Shown here in pieces: positions 10,490 through 22,420 of a stretch of DNA of 64,000 bases. The stretch is taken from NCBI GenBank assembly GCA_947179485.1, contig OX359249.1, positions 53,517,402 through 53,581,401 of the forward strand. Reading direction: 5' to 3'. The notes under the pieces were generated by a model. The model did not search any database. It had not been told where the DNA came from and saw only the letters and a list, made by a program, of their open reading frames with translations. Source of the DNA: Allacma fusca (lineage: Eukaryota; Arthropoda; Collembola; Symphypleona; Sminthuridae). Each line of letters opens with the position of its first letter. The stretch's first letter is position 1. The translations under genes were made by a program, and so were the position numbers.

Positions 10490-13400
10490 TTAATTCGTCA
10501 TGTCTCAACTGTATTATTCGGATTTAATTATGAAATTACCTAAATTTGACGGCAAGTCCTCAACCAAGATGTGGCTTAAATCTCTTGATGAGGATTGCTT
10601 AATCCTTAAAATTCATACTCATTGGGTTTTGCGGAACGACAAATTAAAAGCATTTATTATGTAAATATTTTCCCGAACAAGATTCCCAAAAGGCTGCTAC
10701 AGATCTAAATAAAAATCGTTATTTTCAAATTGGAAACAAATCTCCTAAAGATTATTCGTTTGATAAATTAGGATTATTTTAAGATATGGGCTTCAACATG
10801 ACAGATGCTCAAAAGATTAAATACCTAATTGAAGTATTACCTGTTCAAGTGGGGTTTATATTACGAGTTAAATCCCGTTAGTACAATTTTACAGTTTGAA
10901 AAATATTTCGAGTATCATTGTGATCCACATTTTCAACTTTTTGCTTCCCAACCCTACCTTGCCCCATGTCCAACATCCTCAAATTCAAATTCTATTACCC
11001 ATTCCGAATTGTATAACCCAAGTCATTTATTACAAAATTTACCAACACCATTGAATTGACATTAAATTTGCAACGTCCAGCTCATCAATCTAACTTTCCG
11101 AAATTTGCCAAGTGACAATTTCCAACAATTCCAGCACAATTATTCCAGAAATGAAAACAACGGAAATAATTCTCAATATGGCAACTCGAAATACCTTTAA
11201 GAACTCGATTATTCAAATTCCATCATTAACTAATAATAATAACCAATCCAGATCTCGTCCCAACCAAAATACCAATCATTCCCCCCAAATTTGTCGATTA
11301 ATTATAGACCCGAAAACTAAACAGCCTGACCATATAAGTCAGGGTAATAATGACTTATTTCATGTTTCTTCAAATTATATAATTTATTCTAAGGATCGAG
11401 ATAACCCGTATTCTCAACCTGATCCTATTACTCCTCATTTACCTACACCTCCAGTTATTCCTTGGTCTTTTCCATTTTAACCTATTCTTCCCAATGAAAA
11501 TAAATCAGATTTCCGGCTTTTACATACTTCTGTGAATATTGCTTTTCCAAACAGACAAGCTTTAATTGATAGTGGAGCGGCTATTTCACTAACAAGTAAA
11601 GATTTATTTCACGAATTACCCTGTGGAATTTTTGTGTTGTCCTCAAAGCCTCATTTGATATAATTATCGGTTTAAATGTTCTTCGAACTCATAAAGCTGT
11701 TATTGATTTTCAAACTGATCTAGTATCTTTTTCCCGTCGTAATGTCCCTAAATTAAATAAATCATCAGTTTCTGCAGCTGTATAAACTATTTTAGATCCA
11801 TCTCCCATTCCCAGTCCAATAATTAAGAAATATGTGAAAACAATTTATCCAACCGAAGTCCCTCCAAATTGTACACTTCAGGTTCCCGTCTCTTGTGACT
11901 TCAATGATGAAAATTTTTTATTTACCCCCTTTAAGAAAATCCCGTACCAATCTAATTTAATTATCCATCATCCCTATTAAAATTTGAAAATAAAATTGGT
12001 GTAATTACAGTAAGCAATTGTACAGATGGCTACATTTCACTATCACCCAAGTCAATCGTTGGTTCAGCAAAATCAAATAATATCATTGCAGGTAAATTAT
12101 GCCTCGATGTTCCTGTCATTCCCCTTAATAGTAATATTCGGATTCCCACTGAATTTGAAATTTGTAATCCCGACTTCTCCATTATTCCAATCGACCCTGA
12201 TGTTGACACTCTTACTTTTGTGGAACATTTAACTGCTGACAAAGTGATAATTCCAAAACGCAAAATTTCTAAACATCGCAAAGCTTTTGCATTTAATAAT
12301 AAAGAAATTGGTAGAACTAATTTATTAAAACACGGCGTTGATTCAGATTATGAAACTCTGAGTATCTGCAGATGAACGAAATAAAATGAAATCTCAATTA
12401 AAGAAATTATTAGATCAAGATATTGTTGGATCATCTGATTCTCCCTGGTCTTCTCGTATTATTTTGATCCGAAAATCTGTTAGAACATTTCTTATGTGTG
12501 TTTACTACCGTCAATTGAATCTTAGAAGTAAGAAACAATCCCACTCAATGAGTAGAATAGATGAAATTTTTGATGCTCTTTCTGTATTTCAATACTTATC
12601 CCTCCTTGATTTAGTTTCCGCTTTCCATCAAGTTCCATTAACTGAACGTGGTAAAGTTTATTCGCGCTTTATCACTCCCGTTGGTCAATTCCGTTACAAA
12701 TAAATCCTCTTTGGTCTATGCGGAGCTCCTCGTACGTTTCAGAAATTAATGGATAAAAGTTTTGGAAATTTAAAACGGGAAATTGATATTTCTTTCTTAG
12801 ACGATCATTAAAGATGCTAATCTTACATTTGAACCTACAAAATGTCAGTTTGCTATGATTATAGCCAAATTTCTAGGATTTATTGTTTTCAGAGATGGTA
12901 TTTCAGTGGATTCTGAAACGGTAAAAGCTATTACCCAATATCCCCAACCCAAAACTTTTAAACAGTTACGTATATTTCTTGCTATGCTTAATTTTTACCG
13001 TAGGTTTGTCCGCAATTTTAGTAAAACTGCTTCCCCATGATTAATTTATTGGAAAAGGATGTTAAATTTAAATGGTCCAATGAATGTCAGCAATCCTTTT
13101 GATGCCATTAAAAATTATTTAATAAATTCGCCTACCCTCATTGACTACAATCCTGAAACACCTCTCCGATTAAGTACGGATGCCTCAATTGAAGGCATTG
13201 GATCTATTCTATCTCATGTCATTGATAAAGTAGAACATCCCATAGCTTATTTCTGTCGTACCCTTAATATATCCCAAATGAATTATAGTCCCAACGATCT
13301 AGGTCATGGAAGCGCCATTTGAAGTGTTTACTGAACACTGTAGTTTATGTTAAATGGTGACCTGTAAAAACCCTCAATGTAGATTAGCTCGCTATGCCCT

Positions 13401-14690
13401 AACCCTCCTAGAATATACTCCTAAGTTGTTATAAATTCGGTAAATTACATAGGCATCTAGACGATTTACGTAGAAGTGCTGTTGATCCCCCAACTCTAGA
13501 AGGAGAAGATGATTTTCTTGATATTTACATTCCATCCCTTAATCTAGAAGATCCTCAACCTGAATCTGGTTTAATGATGAAACAGAAAAATGATTCCTTT
13601 TGTGATTCCCTCTAGTTCTCTGATAAATACCCAAATTACTCTATTATTAATGATTTATTTTAGAAAGCTAATTTCAATACTTCTGGCGGAATATAGAAAC
13701 TTCCTCGTGAATCCATTTCCTCCCTCTTAAAATCCGTCCATGATAATGTTGCGGGTGGACATTTTGGCAATTTAAAAACATTATACACCATTCGTTCCCT
13801 TTATTTCTGGCCTTCAATGAGAAAAGATGTTTATAATTACGTAAGCTCATGTGAAGAGTGTCAGAAATTTAATCGTAGAAATATTATTGGATCCGGCCCC
13901 ACTATACCCTTTCCATCTCCAGACAAGCCTATTCAGACTGTAGCTATATATTATTTAGGTCCCTTCACCTCTTCAAGCTATGGTAACAAATATGTCCTTT
14001 TAATTATTGATCATCTAACTCGTTATGCTGAAGCAAGTCCTTTCCCTGCCCAAAATAGTTATTTTACTATTCAGTCCCTCTTATATAATGCATTTTATGG
14101 TCATTATTTCCCAAAGCGAATAACTGCTGATTCAGGTTTATATGTCACTCAGGGTTGGGGTTTTTTTCCAAAAAAAACCATTCAAACAGGTTTTTTTGGG
14201 TTTAAACCAGGTTTTTTTGTTTTAAATAAATTTTCAATGCAAAACATTCATTAATATGCAAAACATGTGAATTTGAACAAATCTACTTATTTCCCAAACT
14301 CAGTACAAGTAACACAAAGCATTAAAGATTTAATAATTTAGATATAATTTTAACGGTAACTTTGCAGGTTTGCAGCATAAACACAAGTTTCGCATTTTTC
14401 ATTTTACAAACGATTCCGAATTTCTAAATGTACAAGACTAAAAGCTAATAGTATTATTTACTTCACTAAAGTTTAACTACACAATATCACAGTAACTGCA
14501 CAAGTTTTTTGCACGACCAAATATAAGCATTTTGGATTGAAAATATTAAAATTTCAGGTGTTTGGTTTAAACCATGGTTTAAATCATTTGGTTTAAACCA
14601 AACCAACCCTGATTTCACTAACGAATCATTCAAAAATTTTTGTATCGATCATAAAATTGAATTACATAATACTCCACATCAAGCTCCATT
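10490..14690 (+). mobile_element. Ty3/Gypsy-type LTR retrotransposon fossil
   Basis: Parts in order: a gag-like start (KLPKFDGKSSTKMWLKSL, about 10,500-10,900), a retropepsin segment (LIDSGAAISL, about 11,550), reverse transcriptase (about 12,380-12,810), RNase H (about 13,050-13,330) and integrase (about 13,740-14,690, with an H-C-C zinc region and catalytic core). The order protease-RT-RNase H-integrase defines Ty3/Gypsy. No pair of LTRs was recognised. It is an old copy with many breaks and is interrupted in the integrase by a hAT-type insertion at 14,150-14,611. Confidence 0.85.
14142..14619. mobile_element. hAT-type MITE inserted in the Gypsy fossil (element 14,150-14,611)
   Basis: Ends read inward as CAGGGTTGGGG and CAGGGTTGGTTTGG. 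Flanks are atgtcact and atttcact, 7 of 8 matching, as expected for a hAT 8-bp duplication. The subterminal regions are filled with GGTTTAAACC-like words in both orientations. The 462-bp body has no transposase. Being inside the Gypsy relic, it is younger than that copy. Confidence 0.8.
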
Positions 14691-15204
14691 GCCGGAAGTA
14701 TGCTGTGGAACCTCACCATGTATCCCCGGGAACCATTACATCTGGGGTGCTCTAAAACTGAGAGCATTGTGCCGAAATAAATAATGGACCTAAAAACATA
14801 TAATGGACTGGCTAATCAGATTTCATTATTACATACTGGAAGATTGTCCCGATGTGTTGTAGATACGTTTAAAAAACACAATCAATCAAACAACAAGTAT
14901 ATATTGTTTACAAATATTAACATAGCTGTAAAACATGTTTAAATCCATGTTGATTTTCATCCAAGTTTCTTTCACACGCAACTAGTAGCCGTAGATAACC
15001 TTGTTAATAAAAAGAATACTATGTATACGCCTAAAAGAATCGAGGAATAGTTTACTTCCTTTGCATTTATATATAGGTACAGCAGCTTGGAAATGTAGGG
15101 GATAGTACATAGGTATGATATTGAATAGTAATAGAACAGAAGTAACTGCAGATTTACAAAAAAGGTCCATGTTTCTAACAAAATTACTTTTACGCTTCAT
15201 ACCA
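14691..15204. other. No gene recognised
   Basis: AT-rich. A minus-strand 69-codon open stretch has no domain. I see no repeat termini. Confidence 0.35.
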
Positions 15205-16414
15205 CATACAGTTAGGGTATGTCGATTGAAAATGCCCTGCAGTATTTGCCCGCCCAGCTGAAAATGCCCAAAATGCCTGCCCACATGCCCAAAAACTGGG
15301 CATGTGGGCAGCTTTTGAAAATGCCCTGATTTTGGGTATTTTGAGCAGGGCAAGTTGGGCATTTTGGGCATTTTCATGGCACCAAAATTGGATTACTATA
15401 GCATATATTCAGAATATCCATCCAAATGCATGAAAGCGCAGCCAAGGAAAAGTTACAAATGTGAATGTCTGGTTATTCGCTTCTTCGCGTATATTTTAAT
15501 GGCAAAAACAGTCAAATCAATTTAATTTCATTCACATGAGGTGATATCATTTATCACTCCTACGAAAATAAATTTCTATGTAAACAATAATATTAAATAA
15601 ATTTACATATGCGTCACTGACGGGTGGGCAGAAGTACTATTTTCTTTTGGAGTACAAACTCCTAAAGTAAAAATCTGATGGTAATGGATCAGTCAAAATT
15701 TAAATGGGTGATGTAGCTGAATTTTATACTCATTTTATTCTGCATCACTATTGTCTGCAGTTTGCAACGATCAGCCAAAAATGGCTCGAGTAGAAACCAA
15801 TATACATCCTCCATACGGGTCCCCCAAATATAGTTGTTTGTAGTTTTATGGTGTACAAAACAATTACCGTATGGGTTCAAATTTTAACCGAAAAGACATT
15901 TCTGATCACAGTAATATACATACATGCATAGGGGTATGTGAATATTCCCAGGATGGTGGAAGTTCATTTTACATCGTCTGCAGTTTGGAAAAATAGTTCT
16001 TAGAATATTTTAATTTATAGCCGTATCGTGTACTGTACAGGTGTTTCACAAATTGCAATGTTCAATATGACCTGTGGTATCCAAACGTATTTCATCACCG
16101 GTTGAATTAACTTCGTCAAAATAATGACATACAGAATACAATTTTCAAGATAATTTCGAACTCTTTTTCTCCAAAATTACAAAGTAATTTTCAAATTCAT
16201 TTTCAAATTGTATATTTTGTTCTATTATATTCCACGATTCTGCCCAAAATGCCCAATTTGTCCTCGATGAAAATGCCCAAAATGTCCTTGCCCAATATGC
16301 CCTATTATGCCGCCCTCGCCCTGAAATGAAAATGCCCAAAATGCCCTGGCATTTTGGGCGGGCGAGTTGCCCAAAATGCCGGGCATTTTCAAATCGACAT
16401 ACCCTACATACAGT
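15205..16414. mobile_element. hAT-type element, exact 8-bp duplication (element 15,213-16,406)
   Basis: Both ends read inward as TAGGGTATGTCGATT, then GAAAATGCCC. The flanks are both catacagt, an exact 8-bp target duplication. Both subterminal regions consist of AAAATGCCC / GGGCATTTT words in both orientations. The 1,194-bp interior carries no recognisable transposase, so it is non-autonomous. A related word set is used by the element at 37,284-38,151. Confidence 0.88.
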
Positions 16415-16727
16415 ACAACAAACTTCGTCGCAGGTGATGTTTTCACGAACCGCATTACCATTCAATGTGTTTCTAAAAGCAAGAATACTATCATTATAAT
16501 TATATATTTTTTATTTTTATTAATTTTATTAGTTATTAATTATTTATTAATTATTTTAATTATAATTTTTATTATATTAATATTTTTTTATTATATATTT
16601 TATCTATCTGCGTTCCTGTATGCCTTTCAATACACAGCCTAACCAATTACTCTACATACCATTGATTGTCATACAAAATACTTACGCTTAGCTGCATAGA
16701 TAGTTTGATAAAATTTGTACTTTGTGT
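16415..16727. repeat. AT-rich simple sequence
   Basis: About 16,490-16,600 is almost pure A/T (attatttatt, ttattaatt words). The open plus-strand frame over it is compositional. Confidence 0.6.
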
Positions 16728-17162
16728 TTAGGTGGCATGCATAAATTATATAACGCTAATATGCCACATTTTTGACCACCTCCGACCCCGAGTAACGCAT
16801 ACGTCTAACACCCACTATCATACATAACGAAATGATAACTAATTTATGCATAACTTAAATAATTAGTGCTAAAATTATATCGGAATACTCCCATTAACCT
16901 TATTGTGTTAAACCAACTTTTATTCCAATATAGTTACATCGCATTCTGTGAAAGGGCATATATTCTTAAAATTTAAACCTCGCTCCCAAATATTTTCACT
17001 AAATATTGCAAGAATGCCTACGCGTTAAAATTGGGTCTAATCAAATATTGCGTTACGTAAAAGAGTACACATGTACTACCTACTGTGCGTAACGTTAGCG
17101 TAACGTTAAGAAAACCCACCACCGACCGTCTTAGTGTTATATAATTTATGCATGCCCCCTTA
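16728..17162. mobile_element. PIF/Harbinger-like MITE with TTA duplication (element 16,731-17,159)
   Basis: Left end GGTGGCATGCATAAATTATA and right end, read inward, GGGGGCATGCATAAATTATA differ at one of the first 20 bases. The match continues through TAAC(G/A)CTAA. Flanks are TTA on both sides, a 3-bp target typical of PIF/Harbinger. A second inverted pair follows further in (GACCACCTCCGACC versus GACGGTCGGTGGTGG). There is no coding content in 429 bp. The superfamily call rests on the TSD. Confidence 0.7.
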
Positions 17163-17164
17163 TA

Positions 17165-17530
17165 CGTATTCAAAAATTCTAATGAGCCTTGCAAATATGC
17201 AAGTTTCTCTCCTTTATGAGTATACGTGTATCTCTATCCACCCATATCTTCACTTTCGATTTTACACATTTCCTACGTACAAATGCATAATCATCAACTA
17301 GCACACGCTTTGTGATAGCAATAACATATACAAAATCAATACTATAGTTAGAATGCAAAAGAAAGTTCAAGTCGATCTTAACAGTTTGCGTGTAATAGGC
17401 ACCAATCAATACGTTTAAGAACATGTATCTCTTTGACTACACGAGCAGTTACCTTCTTAAAACTATAGGTAAAACATATGTAGTCATGATCAGATAACCC
17501 TGTAGTATTACTACCCCACTTGTTGATTTA
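17165..17530 (-). mobile_element. EEP-domain scrap of the 52.9-56.2 kb LINE family
   Basis: The minus-strand reading NFLLHSNYSIDFVYVI, then TKRVLVDDYAFVRRKCVK and IWVDRDTRILIKERN, aligns with the endonuclease C-terminal part of the 52,923 ORF (DFLCNTNYNIDFVYNI, VRVLLDQYAPLKRKRIK). Upstream pieces matching GLSDHDLISF lie in another frame. It is a short fragment with no ends recognised. Confidence 0.7.
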
Positions 17531-17771
17531 TGATTAATATTAAGCAAACATTATGCGTGGTCTAATATTAGGTAATTGAGGTCATGACGGAAACTCCAGA
17601 CCGCAGATGTTGCGGTGAGCGTGCCCTCATTTAGAATTAGAAATATTTCTGGTGTTCCAGAAAAGGTTCCTTTGCAAGGAAAACCGAAACCATAAGAGCA
17701 GGTTAAGTAGGTGAACTCCACATAAGTTATCATTATGTATTTTCTAGCCATGAATGAGTTTAAATATGTGA
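17531..17771. other. No gene recognised
   Basis: AT-rich sequence between the LINE scrap and the target duplication of the next LINE. Confidence 0.3.
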
Positions 17772-18025
17772 TACTTTTGCTAAATACATAGATAGATAGA
17801 TATTTACTAGTCGATTTGGCCTCAGCCCTTACAACTTCGCATTTACATTTTCGTTCGAATTTGATTATTACATTTTTGGTTTTAAAAGTTATAAAGATTA
17901 AAAATTTATTTTGACGATGTTATTGTTTAGTATTAAATGTATGTGTGGTAAGTAAAATTTTAAAATTAGTAAATGTGTTCAGTTAAGGTAAATAGTTGTA
18001 GTACGTTCCATGATTCCCATTTATT

Positions 18026-18430
18026 TTAAGTATTTCGAATTTCCACTGCTTTTATCCAGAAGGAATACAATTTCGTCAGCAGATCAGTTACATTAGGATT
18101 GTTGAATATTAATCTTAAGTAGTTATCTCTGGACATGGATTTATCTGAGCGTATCTCTGGAATATGTTTCAGTCTACATTTTTCAAATGTTTTGCACTCG
18201 ATCATAATGTTGAAACAGTCTTCTATTATATCCTTGCAGTGGTTGCATGTCGTTTTTCTTTCTTTGTCTTTGCCTTTCCACTTGGTCCATATAGCGTTTA
18301 CGTTGGTTACTTTGTTATTTGTCCATATTCTTGGTTTGTCAAATCTAAAATTCTGTATGAATTTAGTGAGGGACCATATTCGTTTCCATTTATAGAATTT
18401 CTCGGGGAGAGCGTGGGCTTTGAGTGTCAC
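18026..18430 (-). pseudogene. C-terminal part of LINE G ORF2 (134 aa open)
   Basis: Continues the RT protein in another frame after a stop near 18,432. It carries a C-x2-C then C motif (CNHCKDIIEDCFNIMIEC) at the place where LINEs E and F have a Cys-Cys-His-Cys knuckle. The expected His is replaced by Asn, which suggests loss of zinc binding or decay. Confidence 0.7.
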
Positions 18431-18433
18431 GCA

Positions 18434-19429
18434 TCAGGGGGATTCAGTCATTAGCATGTATTTTACATCTTCGTTTAGTAACTCCTGGTCGATTTTGTTG
18501 TGCAACGCCGCTCCATGTATGATTAGATATGTGTAGTTGAGATTGTCAAATTCTTTTCCAATGTTGTATTTTCTGAATAAGTTCCGCCATTTTGTGTACA
18601 TGTTGGAGTTTGGACACTGGTTTTCCTCTCTCCTGATGTATTTAAAGCAATCTTTTGCTTCTTCTGTGGAGGTTTCGGCGAGAAATGTGTTGAGAATTGT
18701 TATGAGTATTCCCTTCATGATGTGAGACTTAATTGGTTTACAGCCAGTCTCGAGTCCTAGCACGTGTCCGGGAGTTAAGTTCGAGGCTCCAAGTATTTTT
18801 CTCAGGAATTTAGTTTGTAGTTTTTCCATGTTGTCCAGGAACTTCATTCCCCATATTGGGAATCCGTACAGGCGAATTGTTTCCACTAGAGTGGTGAACG
18901 GTCTCAGTATAATTTTGATGTCTTGCACTTTAGCAGACCTGAGAGTATTTAGTAGGACATTTGTTGCTGCTTCTCTTTTGTTCATGATATTGACTTGGTG
19001 TAGTTTAAAGTGGCCCTTTCGGTGGAATTCTACTCCTAGATATCTGTAGTTGTTCACTATTTCTATCTTAGTTCCATCGTAATAAAAGTCATGTTTACAC
19101 AAGTGTCTTCCTCTTCCGAACACTACTACTTTTGTCTTGTCCATGTTTACAGCCAAGCAGTTGTTTTTGAAGAATTTGATCCATATTTTGATTTGTGTTT
19201 GAAGGTCTTGTGGTGAATCAGCCATTAGAACAATATCGTCTGCATAAAGTAAAATAGGGATCTCAGTTGCGAAGAGCTTGGCACCTTTTTCATTTGAGTT
19301 TTTGAGTAGCATGGTGATCTCGTCCAAGTATAAGGTGAATAGAGTTGGGCTGAGTGTTTCTCCCTGCAGTACGCCGTTAAGGATTTTTAGCATCTGTGTG
19401 TATCCATCTGCTGTTTGTATTTTGGCCAT
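18434..19429 (-). pseudogene. Reverse transcriptase of LINE G (331 aa open)
   Basis: Contains LNGVLQGETLSPTLFTLYLD, LLYADDIVLMADS with an intact YADD box, LAVNMDKTKVVVFGRG and NYRYLGVEFHRKGHF. These are RT palm and thumb motifs. Residues after about 150 match the connection region of LINE F ('LRKILGASNLTPGHVLGLET' beside 'LTPGYVVRLET'). An upstream segment in another frame holds FVDLSKAFDSINRKKLWERL (near 19,540). With no start and a frameshift, it is a non-functional copy. Confidence 0.85.
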
Positions 19430-19859
19430 CGCATTTCTGTAATTTCTTGTATCTTGTGAATTATGTACTTCTCAACTCCTATCGTTGCAAGCCTTTCCCA
19501 TAGTTTCTTGCGGTTAATTGAATCAAAAGCTTTGGATAAATCCACAAAGAGGCAGTACAATTATGATTTCTGAATTATGCTCTTTTAAACCAGTGTGTTT
19601 TATGTGATTAAGTGGTCAACCCAGCTTCGATTTTTTCTATACGCCGCCTGCAGGCCAGACAAAGCGTTGTTCCTCCAGATCCAAGTTTGGAGTCGGTTGG
19701 CTAAAAGTATGGTGAAAGGTTTCAAGATTGTGTTGACAAGCGATATGTTGCAGTAATTCTGTGTACTTTTGCTAAATAAAGAGATTTGAAAACCGAGCTC
19801 ATCTGCACACATGTAAGCAGTTATTCCGGCTGTTCATCAAAGTAATACATAAACTAACA

Positions 19860-20230
19860 TTTGACTCCTCGACGTTACCGTTCTCTCGTTCTCTCAAGAC
19901 GCTTTAGCACCCCTCCTCGTTGTCGGAGTTTTACCCGCCGCCTCTCTGGCTGCTGCCAACAGTGCTCGGACGCCTGCCGGATTTCTTTCTACCCCTGTAG
20001 CCCGCTACTTCTACGGGACTTACAAGTGTTCTCCACCTCCAGCCGCCTGCTACAACGGGACTTACCGTGTTCCTCCTCAAGCCCGCTGCTACAACGGGAC
20101 TTACGGTGTTCTACCCCTCCAGCCCGCTACTTCTGTGGGACTTTCGGTGCCTCCTCCGCTGCTCCGCCGCCACGACGGACCTTCCGGTACTCCGCGCGGG
20201 TATTCCACCTGCTGTGACAGGACTCACTTC
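19860..20230 (+). repeat. GC-rich tandem repeat, about 41-bp unit
   Basis: About four units of the form agcccgctac, ttctacggga, cttacggtgt followed by cctcc-rich spacing stand out in AT-rich surroundings. A caggtacgt splice-donor-like sequence follows at about 20,253. The 118-codon open frame is translated repeat. It may be the 5' leader of an element or gene that includes the ORF at 20,318. Confidence 0.6.
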
Positions 20231-20317
20231 AAATAAGTGATCACGGGATCACCAGGTACGTAAAAACTTTCACCCCCGACGGCTGCGCTTACGGCAAGGC
20301 ATACGTTTGATCTACCC

Positions 20318-20647
20318 ATGGTCAAGCCATCACACTATCAAGACTTTGCTCTTGACGTATATCACATGAAAGATATCCTAACCAGCGGACTAGAAGATTA
20401 TCAAGCATACTCCCATATCCCAGGCACCATACGATACGACCTCATCAATGAATGTGTTAGAATCCGATACAGGATAATAAGTGTTAAAAACGAGTTTTAT
20501 AGACACTTCAAACAATTCAGCAAACCATTGAAACTTGAAATACAGTCCAAGATCAATATTTGTACGGATCTACACCTCGTCTTTCAATATATCATCAGCG
20601 ACGATCAGCTAAACGATCGAGAGATTAAATATTACGACCCCAATTAG
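20318..20647 (+). CDS. Unidentified ORF, 109 aa
   Basis: Starts at an ATG in a fair Kozak setting (ctacccATGg) just after the GC-rich repeat. The protein is charged and helical-looking, not low complexity, with 'FALDVYHMKDILTSGLEDY' and 'FSKPLKLEIQSKI'. Further coding-like pieces (IYVRREILKILQVRLVEIKS) follow at about 20,690-20,760 in another frame. I recognise no family. It could be the 5' coding part of a retroelement or a host exon. Confidence 0.4.
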   Translation: MVKPSHYQDFALDVYHMKDILTSGLEDYQAYSHIPGTIRYDLINECVRIRYRIISVKNEFYRHFKQFSKPLKLEIQSKINICTDLHLVFQYIISDDQLNDREIKYYDPN

Positions 20648-21184
20648 ATAATTAATTATATGATCCAAGAAGTTAAAAGACAGCATCCGAAGATTTACGT
20701 TAGGCGTGAAATCCTTAAAATTTTACAAGTTAGATTAGTTGAAATAAAATCGATCTTGTTAATTCGATTCTTGTATTATAGAGGAGGATTCTGAAGTCCA
20801 GATAACGTATAATTGCCGTAAATCTTTCCGTAAAAGATACTTATCAGAGGCTCATAAAAACCCGAGAGGGTAGAGCATTTCCTATAACGGAAAAATATAT
20901 TAAGCATTGTCAGAAAATTGCGAAACTTATTGATGAAAAAGTTACAGAAAGGGAATTAATTGTGTGTATATAAATCGTAGGCAGATAATATAACTGAATT
21001 ATTTTCTTTTCTGTATAAATCAAACCCATATTGGACAACAAAAAATCTAACTCATTATCTTAGCAATTAAATACATCTTTGCATTGTAACTTAGTGAGAG
21101 CACTCACACTGGGTGAAAGTAAAAGCCATTGTTATAACTGTAGATAGAGTGTACCCACCTATGCTCACGACGACGTGATTGTTC
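20648..21184 (+). other. Coding-like remnants, no gene defined
   Basis: Short pieces such as VRREILKILQVRL and SFRKRYLSEAHKN look like decayed continuation of the ORF at 20,318. No boundary signals are supportable. Confidence 0.3.
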
Positions 21185-21500
21185 CCAAGCAAGTAATTTG
21201 GAAAACACTCGAACAAGAAAAAGAAGAGGGGTCTTACCCTCTGTTTGTCGAAAACCTCAAACGATATATAGCTCAAGAGCTTTCTTTAGTTGTGCACTTG
21301 GAAAACACTGCCGTCATTCCTAGAAAACGTATTTTATATATATCTTCGGAAACTATTAGTATTTGATTTAGTTCAGTTCAATTCGATTCAATATATTGAA
21401 CTGAACTGAAATGATATTAATTTTAATACATTGACCCGAAAATCTAATTTCAATTGAATAGAATCCACATCTTTGGTTTACGTGTTTGATTTTATTAAAC
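21185..21500 (+). repeat. Dispersed repeat, copy 1
   Basis: Shares near-identical sequence with 29,193-29,492: both begin at caagtaatttggaaaacact and end at gtttgattttattaaa. It contains a conserved open stretch (QVIWKTLEQEKEEGSY, LVVHLENTAVIPRKR) and then GAACTGAA-type inverted words. A diverged minus-strand relative lies at 50,040-50,400. The class of the repeat is unknown. Confidence 0.75.
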
Positions 21501-21539
21501 AAGCTAAATAATTCGTTTAATATAAATCTTATCCGATTG

Positions 21540-22420
21540 TTGGATCATTTAACCTTCATTGATTTTTTTCAAGAACTTTTAGGATTGATCTGGAGTTATC
21601 CCAGTCGATGGAATGTTTCCTGTTAATGAAAATGTGCCAGTAACTGTTTAATTTTTACGGTTCCTCAATCGAACATGATCCATGTGTTCTTTAAGTCGTG
21701 TTTTTAAAGGACGATATGTTTCACCATAATTTTGTGACATTAATTGCATGGAATCTTACATTTTACATGAGTTTCGTTCTCTTTGTCCTTAATTCGGTTG
21801 AGCATACTTTTAATTTTCTTACCGCGTAAGAAAGTTATCTTCCATTAAAATTTTCGTTGTAATATTCGGGCATTTTATTGGATAGATTACCCAGAAATGG
21901 AATGGGAACCCATTTATTTTCTTCTTACATTCTCTCTTCTTTCTTCCATTTTAATTTCAAGTTGCAAATCAGTAGTTATTGGATTATCCTTACTTACTGG
22001 ATTGACTGGCTAGAATGAGTATGTTCTGTAGTTTAGATGTATTGAATTTTAGGCGCATTCTATTCAATCGCATTGAAATGAAGCTTATAGGATATCCGTT
22101 CTGTTGTAGAATATCTTTCACATTCTGAATTTCTTTATCTAAGTAATCTTTGCGGCAAACAGAAAAAGCTCTGAATAGTGAAATATCAGTGACTGAGATT
22201 GCTTGATTGATGATGATATAAATTTAAATGTCTGTCAGTATGTCTTCTTCCGGTAAACTTTCGTTTTAATTGTATTGTTATCTTGCCTATGTATAGAAAC
22301 ATCTAAAAATAGCATTTTTTAACATTTCAATTTAGTTCAGCATGTGAATTGAATTGAAATGGGGGGAAATATTTTAGTTAAGTTGGAGTTGATAAATTTG
22401 AATTTATCATCCTTTACGTC
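21540..22420 (-). mobile_element. Penelope-like retroelement fragment (RT end plus GIY-YIG region)
   Basis: On the minus strand, pieces occur in the family order: MLFLDVSIHRQDNNTIKTKV then YRKKTY (matches the FLDVxIxR...TxVYRKPT signature), then KEIQNVKDILQQNGYP, then PFLGNLSNKMPEYY, then GETYRPLKTRLKEHMDH. The last piece is the GIY-YIG/downstream region typical of Penelope-like elements. The copy is decayed with several breaks. Termini were not found. Confidence 0.7.

Larger units (their letters stand above)
17772..19778 (-). mobile_element. 5'-truncated LINE 'G' with 15-bp target duplication (element 17,787-19,763)
   Basis: The copy tacttttgctaaata occurs at 17,772-17,786 and 19,764-19,778. 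Between them lies a minus-strand LINE: RT from the middle of the fingers to the C-terminus, a short 3' UTR, and a tail of TCTA units (seen as gatagatagata on the plus strand). Truncation at the 5' end plus a 15-bp duplication is the usual product of target-primed reverse transcription. The first 16 codons of the open frame starting at 19,812 are host flank, not element. The style of the RT and C-terminal zinc motif groups it with LINEs E and F. Confidence 0.85.

Noticed and set aside
19861-20217. 118-codon Arg/Ser-rich plus-strand frame
   Set aside because: It is a translation of the 41-bp GC-rich tandem repeat. Residues repeat with the unit and no domain is present.
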